Of a stretch of DNA of 64,000 nucleotides, positions 28,290 to 36,942 are shown piece after piece. Position 1 is the first letter of the stretch. Each line of letters starts with the position of its first letter. Location: NCBI RefSeq assembly GCF_023101665.1, contig NZ_CP082163.1:156948-220947 (forward strand). The letters are read 5' to 3'. The notes below the pieces were generated by a model that saw only the letters and a program-made list of their open reading frames with translations, searched no databases and had not been told where the DNA came from. The position numbers and the translations under genes are program-made. The DNA comes from Bradyrhizobium sp. 195. Its GTDB lineage: Bacteria > Pseudomonadota > Alphaproteobacteria > Rhizobiales > Xanthobacteraceae.

Positions 28290-28759
28290 TCAAACGTGGT
28301 CGAGGTCGTGGATGACGGGGCGGAGGGGACCGTCCTCGTCCCATTCGAGCGTTGCCAGTGTGATCGGCAGCTTGAACCTGCGTCGCCCGGCGCTTCCCGG
28401 GTTGAGGTAAAGCACGCCGTCCCGAGTGCTGATCTGCACGTGATGGGAATGGCCCGACACCACGACATCGATGCCGAGATCAGCCGGGACAATGCTCAGG
28501 GCGTTGAGGTCATGCAGAATGTAAAAGCAGCGCCCGCCAAGGGCAGGGTTTCAGTCTCAGGATAGGATCTTGCCCACGCGCCGCTGTCGACATTTCCCCT
28601 GATCGCTGTGACCGGTGCAATTCGGCGAAGTCTCTCAACGACCTCGGCAGCGCCGATGTCGCCGGCATGAATGATATGGGATACGCCGGCCAAGCGGCGC
28701 TCCGCCTCCGGCCGCAGCAGGCCGTGCGTGTCGGAGATCACGCCGATGGTCAACGACAT
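28290..28759 (-). pseudogene. metallophosphoesterase (YfcE/MJ0936 type), frameshifted
   Basis: The first 80 residues, from MSLTIGVISDTHGLLRPEAE with HIIHAGDIG and IRGNVDSG, are a typical calcineurin-like phosphodiesterase. The expected continuation (ILHDLN, VVVSGHSHHVQ, LYLNPGSAGRRRF) is present but in another frame and ends at 28290. The switch is at about 28523-28526, where four T residues on the coding strand would need to be five. All metal-binding motifs exist once the frame is restored, so this may be a sequencing error. In the given sequence the protein lacks half its active site. Confidence 0.8.
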
Positions 28760-28799
28760 CTCACATCAAACCTTTCGGAGAGCCTTGCCGAACCAGACC

Positions 28800-29018
28800 T
28801 CAGTGCAGGAGGTCCAAGGGCACCTGGCCAATCTCGTCGCCTTCCTGGTTGGTCACAAGGATCGCGAAGTGACGGCCTCGTAGCTCGGGACGCTCCTTGG
28901 AGAGGCGTCTTGCAATCTCTTCAGCGACATCGAGCGCCTGAATGTCGTCCGCCAACTCGGCACCACCCTCGTCGGTCACCGTCCTGGAATCCACCAAATC
29001 AAAATGATAGCGCGGCAC
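28800..29018 (-). CDS. DUF6894 family small protein
   Basis: A 72-residue protein with the family N-terminus MPRYHFDLVDSRTVTDEGG from a GTG at 29018 (a TTG at 29024 is also in frame). It has the acidic turn, a helix (ALDVAEEIARRLSKE) and the terminal beta strands (FAILVTNQEGDEIGQVPLDL). The GTG gives the usual MPRYxFD start. Function unknown. Confidence 0.75.
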   Translation of the reverse strand: MPRYHFDLVDSRTVTDEGGAELADDIQALDVAEEIARRLSKERPELRGRHFAILVTNQEGDEIGQVPLDLLH

Positions 29019-29164
29019 GTTCAACCCGTCGAGTTTTCTGTCAAGAAAGCCCGCTAGCGCGGCTTCGTTCCGGCGTGGTCGTGACGGTGACGGTCAAACC
29101 ACGTCAGAACAGGAACCTCCCGGTCGCCGCAACATTGCAGAAGCGATCGAGCGAGGAGCGATAC

Positions 29165-29287
29165 ATGCTGGAAGAGCTGCGCGTGCTCGCCCAACCAGGC
29201 GCCATGATCGCTGTCCTTGCCATCCTGCTGCTGATGGCGGCCGGGGACGCAGCCATCTTCGTCGCCGCCAGAGGTTGGCCGTTCTAG
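29165..29287 (+). CDS. 40-residue membrane peptide
   Basis: Starts MLEELRVLAQPGAMIAVLAI, has one hydrophobic helix (about residues 14-33) and ends ARGWPF. GAGGAGCG lies 5 nt before the ATG. The position, upstream of the caa3 oxidase genes, is compatible with a small accessory subunit, though nothing in the sequence proves it. A weak GGAAC-N16-CATT lies upstream at 29111-29135. Confidence 0.5.
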   Translation: MLEELRVLAQPGAMIAVLAILLLMAAGDAAIFVAARGWPF

Positions 29288-29298
29288 CGCCGCGATTA

Positions 29299-29323
29299 GG
29301 AACCTTTGTAGGATTGGTCGGTT
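29299..29323 (+). promoter_or_regulatory. EcfG-type promoter of the caa3 oxidase operon
   Basis: GGAAC at 29299-29303, 16 nt, GGTT at 29320-29323. The ATG of ctaC is 33 nt downstream, excluding longer upstream starts in that frame. It implies stress-induced expression of the oxidase. Confidence 0.6.
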
Positions 29324-29356
29324 CCGCCCCTGAAGCGGGAGTTCGGCGAAGCGTCT

Positions 29357-30367
29357 ATGCCAGTCTGGGTGCGAACGGTTCTGATACTGTGCACGACCTG
29401 GCCGCTGGCCGCCTGTGCGGGTCGGCAGTCAGCGCTCGACCCGCAGGGGCTGCAATCCGACCAGGTCCGATCCACGCTTTTCATTTTCCTCGCCGTCTCG
29501 GCGATCGTCTGGATCGCAGTTGTCCTCGTCCTCGCCGTTGGAATGCTGCGCCGGAAGCGTGCCACCCATACGCCGCTCGACCTCCACGAGGGCTTCGAGC
29601 AACGTGCAGGCCGCCTCGTCCTGGGGCTCGGCGTGGCAACAACCGTGATCGTGCTCGGGCTCTCCTTTGTCAGCTATGCCGGCCAGCGTGACGTCTTCGC
29701 CAAGGACGAGCACGCCCTCACACTCAAGATCATCGGCCACCAATGGTGGTGGGAGGTTCACTATGAAGCCGACAGTCCGCACCAGAGCTTCGTGACTGCG
29801 AACGAGATCCGGATCCCCACCGGTCAACCGATCAAAGTCGAGCTGGAATCGGCCGATGTGATCCACAGCTTCTGGGTGCCCAGCCTGACCGGCAAGATGG
29901 ACCTCATCACCGGCCAAAAAAACGAGCTGCAGTTCACGGCGAAGAATGCCGGGGTCTATCGCGGACAATGCGCCGAGTTCTGCGGCCTCCAGCATGCCCA
30001 CATGGCTTTTGATATCATCGCCTTGCCGCCGGACGAATTCGGCCGCTGGCGCGATCACCAGAACCAGAGCGCGCAAAGCCCTGCGGATCAGCTCGGCAGG
30101 CAGGGCGAGGCGTTGTTCCGCGCGCGGGGCTGCGCGCTGTGCCACAACATTAGCGGCACGCTGGCCGGCGGGCACCTTGGTCCCGATCTCACGCATGTCG
30201 GCAGCCGCACGACCATCGCGGCGGGAACGCTGCCGAACAATCCAGCGACGCTCGGTGCGTGGATCTCCGACCCTCAGCATATCAAGCCGGGCAATCTCAT
30301 GCCGAAGATGCCGCTGCAATCGAACGAGCTCATTGCGATCCTTCACTATCTGGAGCAGCTCAAGTGA
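29357..30367 (+). CDS. ctaC: cytochrome c oxidase subunit II with fused cytochrome c (caa3 type)
   Basis: A 336-residue protein. Residues 1-20 resemble a lipoprotein signal (ILCTTWPLAACAGRQ). Two transmembrane helices follow (LFIFLAVSAIVWIAVVLVLA and VLGLGVATTVIVLGL), then the periplasmic cupredoxin domain with the CuA motif CAEFCGLQHAHM and the upstream GHQWWWEVHY. A C-terminal cytochrome c domain has the heme site CALCH and distal Met in MPKMPLQSNE. Electrons from the cytochromes encoded downstream would enter here. GTGA overlap with ctaD. Confidence 0.92.
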   Translation: MPVWVRTVLILCTTWPLAACAGRQSALDPQGLQSDQVRSTLFIFLAVSAIVWIAVVLVLAVGMLRRKRATHTPLDLHEGFEQRAGRLVLGLGVATTVIVLGLSFVSYAGQRDVFAKDEHALTLKIIGHQWWWEVHYEADSPHQSFVTANEIRIPTGQPIKVELESADVIHSFWVPSLTGKMDLITGQKNELQFTAKNAGVYRGQCAEFCGLQHAHMAFDIIALPPDEFGRWRDHQNQSAQSPADQLGRQGEALFRARGCALCHNISGTLAGGHLGPDLTHVGSRTTIAAGTLPNNPATLGAWISDPQHIKPGNLMPKMPLQSNELIAILHYLEQLK

Positions 30368-32277
30368 GCATGGCCGCTGAAAAAAACCAGCTGCGCGACG
30401 ACGTCCTGAACGGCTTCCAGCTCTCCCAGCAACTCGAGCGGATCTGGCGCACACCATCGGGGCTGCCCGGCGCGCTCATGTCGGTGGATCACAAGGTCGT
30501 GGGGCGCCGCTACATCGTGACCGCCTTCGTCTTCCTGCTTCTCGGCGGCATTCTTGCGGTCCTGATGCGCATTCAACTCGCAGGCCCCGAGAACACTTTC
30601 CTGTCGGCGGACAAATACAACCAGATCTTCACGATGCACGGCTCGACCATGATGTTCCTGTTCGCCGTGCCGGTCATGGAGGCGTTCGCCGTCTACCTCG
30701 TGCCGCTGATGGTCGGCACGCGCAACATCGCCTTCCCACGCCTGAATGCCTTCAGCTACTGGATGTTCCTGTTCGGAGGCTGCTTCCTCTGGATCTCCTT
30801 CGCGCTCAATGTCGGTCCGGACGTGGGTTGGTTTGCCTACGTTCCGCTGTCCTCGTTGCAGTACACGCCGACGAAGCGCCCGGACGTCTGGGCGCAGATG
30901 ATCACCTTCACCGAGGTCGCCGCGCTCGCCGTTGCCGTGGAGATCATCGTGACCGTGTTCAAGCAGCGCGCACCCGGCATGACGCTCGACCGCATTCCCC
31001 TCTTCGTCTGGGCGATGCTGGTCACGGCCTTCCTGGTGATGTTCGCAATGCCCTCGATCATGGTGGCATCGACGTCGCTGATCCTCGACCGCCTCGTCAA
31101 TACGCGCTTCTACGACTCTTCCTCGGGGGGCCATCCCCTGCTCTGGCAGCATCTGTTCTGGTTCTTCGGCCATCCCGAGGTTTACATCATCTTCATTCCG
31201 GGCACCGGCATGGTCTCGGCAATCCTCGCGACGTTCGCCCGCCGGCCGGTGGTCGGCTATCCCGTCGTCATTCTCTCGCTGATCGCGACCGGCTTCCTGT
31301 CGTTCGGTCTGTGGGTCCACCACATGTTCGTGACGGGCCTGCCTCAACTTGGCGCCGGCCTGTTCACGGCGTCCAGCATGCTGATCGCAGTGCCGAGCGG
31401 CCTGCAGATCTTCTGCTGGCTGGCGACGCTCTGGGACGGACGGCCGGTCTACCGGACGCCGCTGCTGTTCGTGCTCGGCTTCATCGTGATCTTTGTGCTC
31501 GGCGGGCTGTCCGGCGTGATGGTCGCCTCGGTGCCGATCGACACCCAGGTGCACGACACCTATTTCGTTGTCGCCCACTTCCATTACGTGCTGATCGGCG
31601 GCGCCGTCTTCCCGCTGATCGGCGCGGTCTATTACTGGTTTCCCAAGATCACCGGGCGCATGCTGAGCGAAAGGCTCGGGCGCTGGAATTTCTGGCTGGC
31701 CTTCATCGGCTTCAACATCGCGTTTTTTCCGATGCATATTCTCGGACTGATCGGCATGCCGCGCCGGGTCTACACCTACACCGCCGACATGGACTGGGCG
31801 CATCTGAACCTGCTGTCCAGCGGCGGCGCGCTCATCTTCGCGCTCAGCTTCGCGCTGCTGCTCATCAACGTCGTTTACAGCGCGCGAAAGGGCACGCTCG
31901 CCGGTGACAATCCCTGGAACGCCTCGACGCTGGAATGGGCGACCGCCTCGCCGCCGCCGCCGCAGAACTTCGACCGCATTCCCGTCGTCAAGCACCGCGA
32001 CCCGTTGTGGGCCGATGGCGAAAGCCTGCCCGTGGTCGCGGGCCTCAGTGCAGAGCGGCGGGAGGTGCTGCTGACGTCGCTTGCGGAAGCCGAGCCGCAG
32101 GTCCGCGAGGCTTCGCCCGAGCCGAGCATCTGGCCGCTGCTCGCGGCGATCGCGACGACGATCTTCTTCATCGGATCGATCTTCACGCCCTGGGCCGTGC
32201 TGTGGGGCACGCCGCCGATGGCCATCGCCCTGATCGGCTGGTTCTGGCCGACGGGCAGCAAGGAGGACGAGGCGTGA
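30364..32277 (+). CDS. ctaD: cytochrome c oxidase subunit I
   Basis: A 637-residue heme-copper oxidase subunit with about 12 transmembrane helices and a C-terminal extension bearing two more. Key motifs: MHGSTMMFLFAVPV (heme a ligand region), WFFGHPEVYIIFIPG (CuB His and cross-linked Tyr), GLWVHHMFVTG (CuB His pair) and VHDTYFVVAHFHYVL (heme ligands). The GTG start at 30364 is 8 nt after GGAG; an ATG at 30370 is possible. It reduces oxygen to water and pumps protons. Overlaps of 4 nt with both neighbours. Confidence 0.93.
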   Translation: MSMAAEKNQLRDDVLNGFQLSQQLERIWRTPSGLPGALMSVDHKVVGRRYIVTAFVFLLLGGILAVLMRIQLAGPENTFLSADKYNQIFTMHGSTMMFLFAVPVMEAFAVYLVPLMVGTRNIAFPRLNAFSYWMFLFGGCFLWISFALNVGPDVGWFAYVPLSSLQYTPTKRPDVWAQMITFTEVAALAVAVEIIVTVFKQRAPGMTLDRIPLFVWAMLVTAFLVMFAMPSIMVASTSLILDRLVNTRFYDSSSGGHPLLWQHLFWFFGHPEVYIIFIPGTGMVSAILATFARRPVVGYPVVILSLIATGFLSFGLWVHHMFVTGLPQLGAGLFTASSMLIAVPSGLQIFCWLATLWDGRPVYRTPLLFVLGFIVIFVLGGLSGVMVASVPIDTQVHDTYFVVAHFHYVLIGGAVFPLIGAVYYWFPKITGRMLSERLGRWNFWLAFIGFNIAFFPMHILGLIGMPRRVYTYTADMDWAHLNLLSSGGALIFALSFALLLINVVYSARKGTLAGDNPWNASTLEWATASPPPPQNFDRIPVVKHRDPLWADGESLPVVAGLSAERREVLLTSLAEAEPQVREASPEPSIWPLLAAIATTIFFIGSIFTPWAVLWGTPPMAIALIGWFWPTGSKEDEA

Positions 32278-32872
32278 GGCAGACCATCGTACGCGACGTC
32301 TCCGACCTGCCGACCTTCGGCTTCGGCCCGCGCAGCGGACCCTGGTGGGGCGCCATGGGCTTCATGGCCCTGGAGGGCATGGGCTTCGCGATCGCCGTCG
32401 GCGCCTATCTCTACCCTATGCCATCAATTCGAGCTGGCCGATCGGTGCGTCACCGCCCGATCTCTGGCCCGGGACGGTCGAGGTTGTGCTCTATCTGCTG
32501 AGCATCATCCCCAACGAGTACACCAACCGCGCGGCCTATCGCTATGATCTGCCGAAAGTCCGTCTCGGCCTGATCGTGATGTCCCTGATCGGCATTGCGC
32601 TGCTGGTGCTCCGCGGCTTCGAGTTCGCGCATCTCAACACCCGCTGGGACAATTCGGCCTACGGGTCGATCGTCTGGCTCATCCTTGGATTGCACACCAC
32701 GCATCTCGCGACGGACCTGGGCGACACCGTCGTGCTGGCAGTGCTGATGTTCACGCGGCACGCCAAGCCGCGTCGCTTCAGCGACGTGACCGACAACGTG
32801 TTCTACTGGAATTTCGTCGTGCTTGCCTGGTTGCCGCTCTATGTCCTGCTCGATTGGGTGCCGCGCCTATGA
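32274..32872 (+). pseudogene. ctaE: cytochrome c oxidase subunit III, frameshifted
   Basis: The GTG start at 32274 gives MRQTIVRDVSDLPTFGFGPR and the first helix to VGAYLY. The rest of the family sequence (YAINSSWPIGASPPDLWPGT, EYTNRAAYRYDLPKVR, LHTTHLATDLGDTVVLAVLM) runs in another frame from about 32415 to 32872. One T appears to be missing in TACCCTATG (expected TACCTCTATG) near 32413-32417. Restored length is about 198 residues, typical of compact subunit III. As written, it ends after about 75 residues. Because subunits I and II are intact and overlap it, sequencing error is a strong alternative to a real lesion. Confidence 0.85.
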
Positions 32873-33222
32873 CCGACACTGACGGACGCAGCAGACTGCT
32901 GTATTGGGCCGGCGTCGCCCTTGGGCCGCTGGCATGGGGAATCAATCTGCAAGGCATCTACGCGCTCGCGCATTTCTCGTGCGAGACCACCAGGACGTCC
33001 GGCGCGATCATGAGCGCTGCTCTGGCTATTATCGCCCTTTTGGGCACGGCCATTTCGGCGCGCGCGGTTCGGCGCAGAGCCGGGGCTGAATGGGCCGATG
33101 CACAAGGCGGCGGGCCGAGGACCTTCATGGCCTGGCTCGGCGTCGGCAGTGGCGTGCTGTTCGCGCTGGTCATTGCCAACCAGCTCGCCGCCTCCCTGAT
33201 GATCAGCCCATGCCTGCGCTGA
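32869..33222 (+). CDS. small polytopic membrane protein of the oxidase operon
   Basis: A 117-residue protein with about three membrane helices (WAGVALGPLAWGINLQGIYAL, IMSAALAIIALLGTAISA, FMAWLGVGSGVLFALVIANQ). It overlaps ctaE and the ctaG-like gene, so it is part of the oxidase transcript. It may help assembly or serve as a small subunit; I do not recognise a named family. Confidence 0.75.
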   Translation: MTDTDGRSRLLYWAGVALGPLAWGINLQGIYALAHFSCETTRTSGAIMSAALAIIALLGTAISARAVRRRAGAEWADAQGGGPRTFMAWLGVGSGVLFALVIANQLAASLMISPCLR

Positions 33223-34124
33223 GGATTGCGATATTGTTGCTGGCGCTGCTTGCGCAACCCGCCCTTGCCCACGGCCTTTCGGATGTCGATTCCGGATCGC
33301 TCTGGAGCTACGATCCCTGGCTGCTCGCGCCGCTCTACGCGGTCGGCATCGCCTTCTATATCGGGACGCAGCGTCTGTGGCGACACGCGGGCGGAGGCCG
33401 GGGCGTCAGCTTCCGCCAGGTCGGCGCATTCTGGACCGGCTGGCTGGTCACGGCGCTTGCCACGACGTCGCCGCTGCACTGGCTCGGCGAGCGCCTCTTC
33501 ACCGCCCACATGGTCGAGCACGAACTGCTCATGGTCGTCGCCGCTCCGCTGATGGCCTATGCACGGATCAACGGCCCTCTACTGTGGAGCCTGCCGTCAC
33601 CACTTCGACCGGCAGCCGGCCGGTTTCTCAATCTGCCGATATTGGCCGTGCCGTGGCGTTTCATCAGCCATCCTGTCACCGCAACAGCGCTTCATGGGGC
33701 AGCGCTGTGGGCCTGGCACGTCCCGCCTCTGTATGCCTGGGCCCTGGCAAATCCTGGGGTGCATCGTCTCCAGCACATCAGCTTCTTTGCGACCGCGCTG
33801 TTGTTCTGGTGGGTGCTGCTCTACGGCCGTGGACAGGACCGCAGCAGCCGCGTGCGCGATGGCATTGCGATCGGCTGCCTCTTCATCACCATCCTGCATT
33901 CCGGCGTGCTCGGGGCGCTACTCACGGTATCGCCGCGGCTCTGGATTCCGGCTCAGGGCGCATTTGCCGGAGAATTCGGCCTGTCGCCGCTTGAAGATCA
34001 GCAGCTCGCGGGGATCCTGATGTGGGTGCCGATGGGCATCCTGTATACGGGCGCGGCGTTGTTCTTTGCTCATCGGTGGCTGACCGCGGGCGATACGCAG
34101 GCGCGCCTGTCGCTCGCCCGTTGA
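33210..34124 (+). CDS. ctaG: CtaG-like (caa3-type) oxidase assembly membrane protein
   Basis: A 304-residue protein with a signal peptide-like start (LRIAILLLALLAQPALAHGL) and about seven membrane helices. The motifs HMVEHELLMVVAAPLMAYA, ALHGAALWAWHVPPLY and HRLQHISFFATALLFWW, rich in membrane His, match the caa3_CtaG family of copper-delivery or assembly factors. It is distinct from the Cox11-type CtaG. Starts within the previous gene and ends the oxidase operon. Confidence 0.85.
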   Translation: MPALRIAILLLALLAQPALAHGLSDVDSGSLWSYDPWLLAPLYAVGIAFYIGTQRLWRHAGGGRGVSFRQVGAFWTGWLVTALATTSPLHWLGERLFTAHMVEHELLMVVAAPLMAYARINGPLLWSLPSPLRPAAGRFLNLPILAVPWRFISHPVTATALHGAALWAWHVPPLYAWALANPGVHRLQHISFFATALLFWWVLLYGRGQDRSSRVRDGIAIGCLFITILHSGVLGALLTVSPRLWIPAQGAFAGEFGLSPLEDQQLAGILMWVPMGILYTGAALFFAHRWLTAGDTQARLSLAR

Positions 34125-34142
34125 GAGATGAGGCCTGCGATA

Positions 34143-34168
34143 GGAACCGCGGGTTCGAGTCCGACGTT
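34143..34168 (+). promoter_or_regulatory. EcfG-type promoter for the heme-binding protein gene
   Basis: GGAAC at 34143-34147, 17 nt, CGTT at 34165-34168; 31 nt before the ATG at 34200. Exact motif with the longer permitted spacer. Confidence 0.6.
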
Positions 34169-34199
34169 CGCCTGCCAAATGTCAGATCCCGGAGGCGAT

Positions 34200-34991
34200 A
34201 TGGCTAAACTCTTCGTTGTAGCGGCAGCTGCATTCGCAGCCGCGACATCTTTTCTGCCGACAGGTTCCTTCGCGCAGGACCAGCCCCAGCCGGGTACGTC
34301 CTGTCCGGTCGACCATGACCGGCTTGCCGACATTCTCAAGAAGAGCGTGAAGCCCGGCGGTGGCCCGAGCAACGGAGGACTGGACAACAACGAATGGGCT
34401 GCCGTCGTCAACAGGCAGGGAATCGTGTGCGCCGTCGCCTATAGTGGCAGCAAGATCGACGACCAGTGGCTGGGCAGCCGGGCCATCGCGGCCGAGAAGG
34501 CCAACACGGCCAATGCATTCAGCCTCAAGGACAAGGCGATCGCGACGGCCAACCTCTATGCCGGCGCGCAGCCCGGCGGGTTCCTGTTCGGTGCGGCCCT
34601 CGGCAACCCGCCGTCCCCGGAGGCCCTGTACGCGGGAACACCGGAGCAATTCGGCACGTCTCACGATCCGATGGTGGGCAAGCCGATCGGCGGGACGATC
34701 GTGTTTGGCGGCGGCTTGGCCCTCTATGACGGCAACGGCATTGCCGGCGCGCTGGGCGTGAGCGGCGACAGCTCCTGCGCGGATCACAACGTGGCCTGGC
34801 GCGTGCGTCACCAGCTCGGGCTCGACCGCGTGCCGGCTGGCGTCAGCCCCAACATGAAAGACGCGATCATCTATGACATCGGGCCCGACGGCAAAAGCCC
34901 CTCGGGATTCGGGCATCCCAAGTGTAACGGCAAGGAAGATCAGATCGCAGTCGATCTCGGCGCCGGCGTATCCGGCAACGTGGTGAGATAG
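34200..34991 (+). CDS. secreted heme-binding (HbpS/GlcG-like) protein
   Basis: A 263-residue protein. Signal peptide at 1-26 (KLFVVAAAAFAAATSFLPTG, SFAQ). The mature part has the HbpS/GlcG-type pattern: NNEWAAVVNRQGIVCAVAYS, WLGSRAIAAEKANTANAFS and GTIVFGGGLALYDGNGIAGALGVSG split into short blocks. GGAGG precedes the ATG. Family members bind heme or cobalamin-like ligands in periplasm. Its place between oxidase and quinoprotein genes suggests a role in heme handling there. Confidence 0.8.
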   Translation: MAKLFVVAAAAFAAATSFLPTGSFAQDQPQPGTSCPVDHDRLADILKKSVKPGGGPSNGGLDNNEWAAVVNRQGIVCAVAYSGSKIDDQWLGSRAIAAEKANTANAFSLKDKAIATANLYAGAQPGGFLFGAALGNPPSPEALYAGTPEQFGTSHDPMVGKPIGGTIVFGGGLALYDGNGIAGALGVSGDSSCADHNVAWRVRHQLGLDRVPAGVSPNMKDAIIYDIGPDGKSPSGFGHPKCNGKEDQIAVDLGAGVSGNVVR

Positions 34992-34993
34992 CC

Positions 34994-35023
34994 CGCCTCT
35001 GCTCTTGGAACCAAGCGGAGGCG
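34994..35023 (+). terminator. hairpin after the heme-binding protein gene
   Basis: CGCCTCTGCTCTTGG pairs with CCAAGCGGAGGCG with one GU pair and a 2-nt bulge, 3 nt after the stop. It is GC-rich without a T-run, so termination strength is uncertain. Confidence 0.45.
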
Positions 35024-35094
35024 CAACGTTTGTACGTTCGCAAACCGGCCTGCAACGCGGCACGGCCTCGTCACTGGCGTGGAGATCTTTACAT

Positions 35095-36942
35095 ATGTTA
35101 GTGCGTGGTCTCACGCGTTTGCTGAAGCGGATTCCAGTTGTCCTCTGCGCTTGCTGTGCCGTGCTGTCGTCGGCGTCGGCCCAGAGCGATCTCGCTGGCC
35201 GCATGAAAGATCCGGGCCAATGGCCGATGGCGGCGCGCGACCACGCCAATACGCGCTACAGCGAGCTCGACCAGATCAACGCGTCCAACGCATCGCGCCT
35301 TCAGCTTGCCTGGACCTTCTCGGTCGGCGCCGACCGCGGCCAGGAGGCGGCGCCGCTGGTGGTCGACGGCACCATGTATGTGGTCGGCCCCTATGCAGGC
35401 CCCTACCCCAATCGCGTCTTCGCCCTCGACGCCACGACCGGCGAATTGAAATGGTCCTACGCGCCGAAGCCCGAGCCCGCGGCCGCAGGGGTTGCCTGCT
35501 GCGACGTGGTCAGTCGCGGGCTCGCGTTCGACAACGGCAAGATCTTCCTGAATACGCTCGACAACCACAGCGTCGCGCTCGACGCCAGGACCGGCAAAGA
35601 GCTGTGGCACACCAAGCTCGGGGAGATCAACAAGGGCGAGACCATCACGATGGCGCCCGTCGTGGTCAAGGGCAAGGTGCTCGTCGGCAACAGCGGCGGC
35701 GAGATGGGTGTGCGCGGCTGGGTCACCGCGCTCGATGAAGACACCGGCGCGATCGCGTGGCGCGCCTACGCCACAGGGCCGGACAAGGACGTGCTGATCG
35801 GCGACGACTTCAAGCCCTTCTATGATAATCTGAGGGGCAAGGATCTCGGCGTGAAGACGTGGCCCGCCGATCGCTGGCAGGTCGGCGGCGGCACGATGTG
35901 GGGATGGATCTCCTACGATCCCGAGCTCAATCTGATCTACTACGGCACCGCCAATCCGAGCCCGTGGAACGCCAACCAGCGCAGTGGTGACAATCTCTGG
36001 AGCACCACGATCTTCGCCCGCGACCCCGACACCGGCCGCGCCAAATGGGCCTACCAGATCAACCCGCACGACCTGTTCGACCACGACGAGATCAACGAGA
36101 ACGTGCTGGTCGATCTCGAGCTCAACGGGCAGACGCGCAGGGTTCTCATCCACCCGGGCCGCAACGGCTACATGTACGTGATCGATCGCGCCACCGGTGA
36201 AGTGATCTCGGCGGACGCCTTTGACTTCATCAACGCCTATAAGGGCGTCGATCTCAAGACCGGCAAGATCATTCCGAACGAGGAGAAGACGCCGCTCGCC
36301 GGCAAGACCGTCGAGAACATCTGCCCGGCCGCGCCGGGCGCCAAGGACTGGCAACCGACCGCATGGTCGCCCCGCACCAAGCTGCTCTACGTGCCGCACC
36401 AGCATCTCTGCATGAATTTCAAGGCATCGCAGGTCGGCTACATCGCCGGCACGCCCTATGTCGGCGCGGATGTCGACATGTACGCAGGTCCCGGCGGCCA
36501 TCGCGGCGAGTTCATGGCGTGGGACCCCGTCGCACGCAAGAAGGTTTGGGAGATCCGCGAGAAGCTGCCGGTCTGGAGCGGCGCGCTGGTGACTGCCGGC
36601 GACGTCGCCTTCTACGGCACCATGGATCGCCTGTTCAAGGCGGTGGATGCCAGGGATGGGCATGTGCTCTGGCAATTCCGCGCCGGCTCCGGATTCATCG
36701 GCCAGCCGATTTCATATCGCGGCTCCGACGGACAGCAATACATCGCGATCCTCTCAGGCGTCGGCGGCTGGCCGGGCGTCGTCGCCAATGCGGAGGTTGA
36801 TCAACGCGTGCGCAACGGCGCACTGGGCTTCACCGGCGCCATGCAGGACCTGCCGTTTTACACCGCAGGCGGCAGTGAGCTGCTGGTGTTCAAACTTGGC
36901 GGCGCGAATGGTGAGGACAGCAGCAATGCGCCCGCGAAATAA
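35095..36942 (+). CDS. PQQ-dependent alcohol dehydrogenase, XoxF/methanol dehydrogenase type
   Basis: A 615-residue periplasmic quinoprotein. Signal peptide near 1-35 (IPVVLCACCAVLSSASAQ). Eight-bladed propeller motifs include ANTRYSELDQIN, the vicinal disulfide ACCDVV, GGGTMWGWISYDP, and TIFARDPDTGRAKWAYQ. The Asp at +2 after the presumed catalytic Asp (RDPD) is the reported mark of lanthanide-dependent XoxF-type enzymes; this is suggestive, not proof. It has no fused cytochrome, so electrons leave to separate cytochromes encoded just downstream. The 3' end overlaps the XoxJ-like gene by 17 nt. Confidence 0.85.
   Translation: MLVRGLTRLLKRIPVVLCACCAVLSSASAQSDLAGRMKDPGQWPMAARDHANTRYSELDQINASNASRLQLAWTFSVGADRGQEAAPLVVDGTMYVVGPYAGPYPNRVFALDATTGELKWSYAPKPEPAAAGVACCDVVSRGLAFDNGKIFLNTLDNHSVALDARTGKELWHTKLGEINKGETITMAPVVVKGKVLVGNSGGEMGVRGWVTALDEDTGAIAWRAYATGPDKDVLIGDDFKPFYDNLRGKDLGVKTWPADRWQVGGGTMWGWISYDPELNLIYYGTANPSPWNANQRSGDNLWSTTIFARDPDTGRAKWAYQINPHDLFDHDEINENVLVDLELNGQTRRVLIHPGRNGYMYVIDRATGEVISADAFDFINAYKGVDLKTGKIIPNEEKTPLAGKTVENICPAAPGAKDWQPTAWSPRTKLLYVPHQHLCMNFKASQVGYIAGTPYVGADVDMYAGPGGHRGEFMAWDPVARKKVWEIREKLPVWSGALVTAGDVAFYGTMDRLFKAVDARDGHVLWQFRAGSGFIGQPISYRGSDGQQYIAILSGVGGWPGVVANAEVDQRVRNGALGFTGAMQDLPFYTAGGSELLVFKLGGANGEDSSNAPAK

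Noticed and set aside
30346..31995. A 549-codon open frame antisense to ctaD
   Set aside because: It is a GC-rich shadow of ctaD with His/Asp/Arg-rich, unstructured composition and no domain. Similar long antisense frames opposite the PQQ dehydrogenase, gcd and paoC were rejected for the same reason.
34141..34170. tRNA-like GGTTCGAGTCC motif
   Set aside because: The flanking bases do not form a T-stem and no other tRNA arm is present; the stretch is the spacer of an EcfG-type promoter.
35007..35030. EcfG promoter for the PQQ dehydrogenase
   Set aside because: GGAAC and CGTT are only 15 nt apart and GGAAC lies in the loop region of a hairpin after the previous gene.
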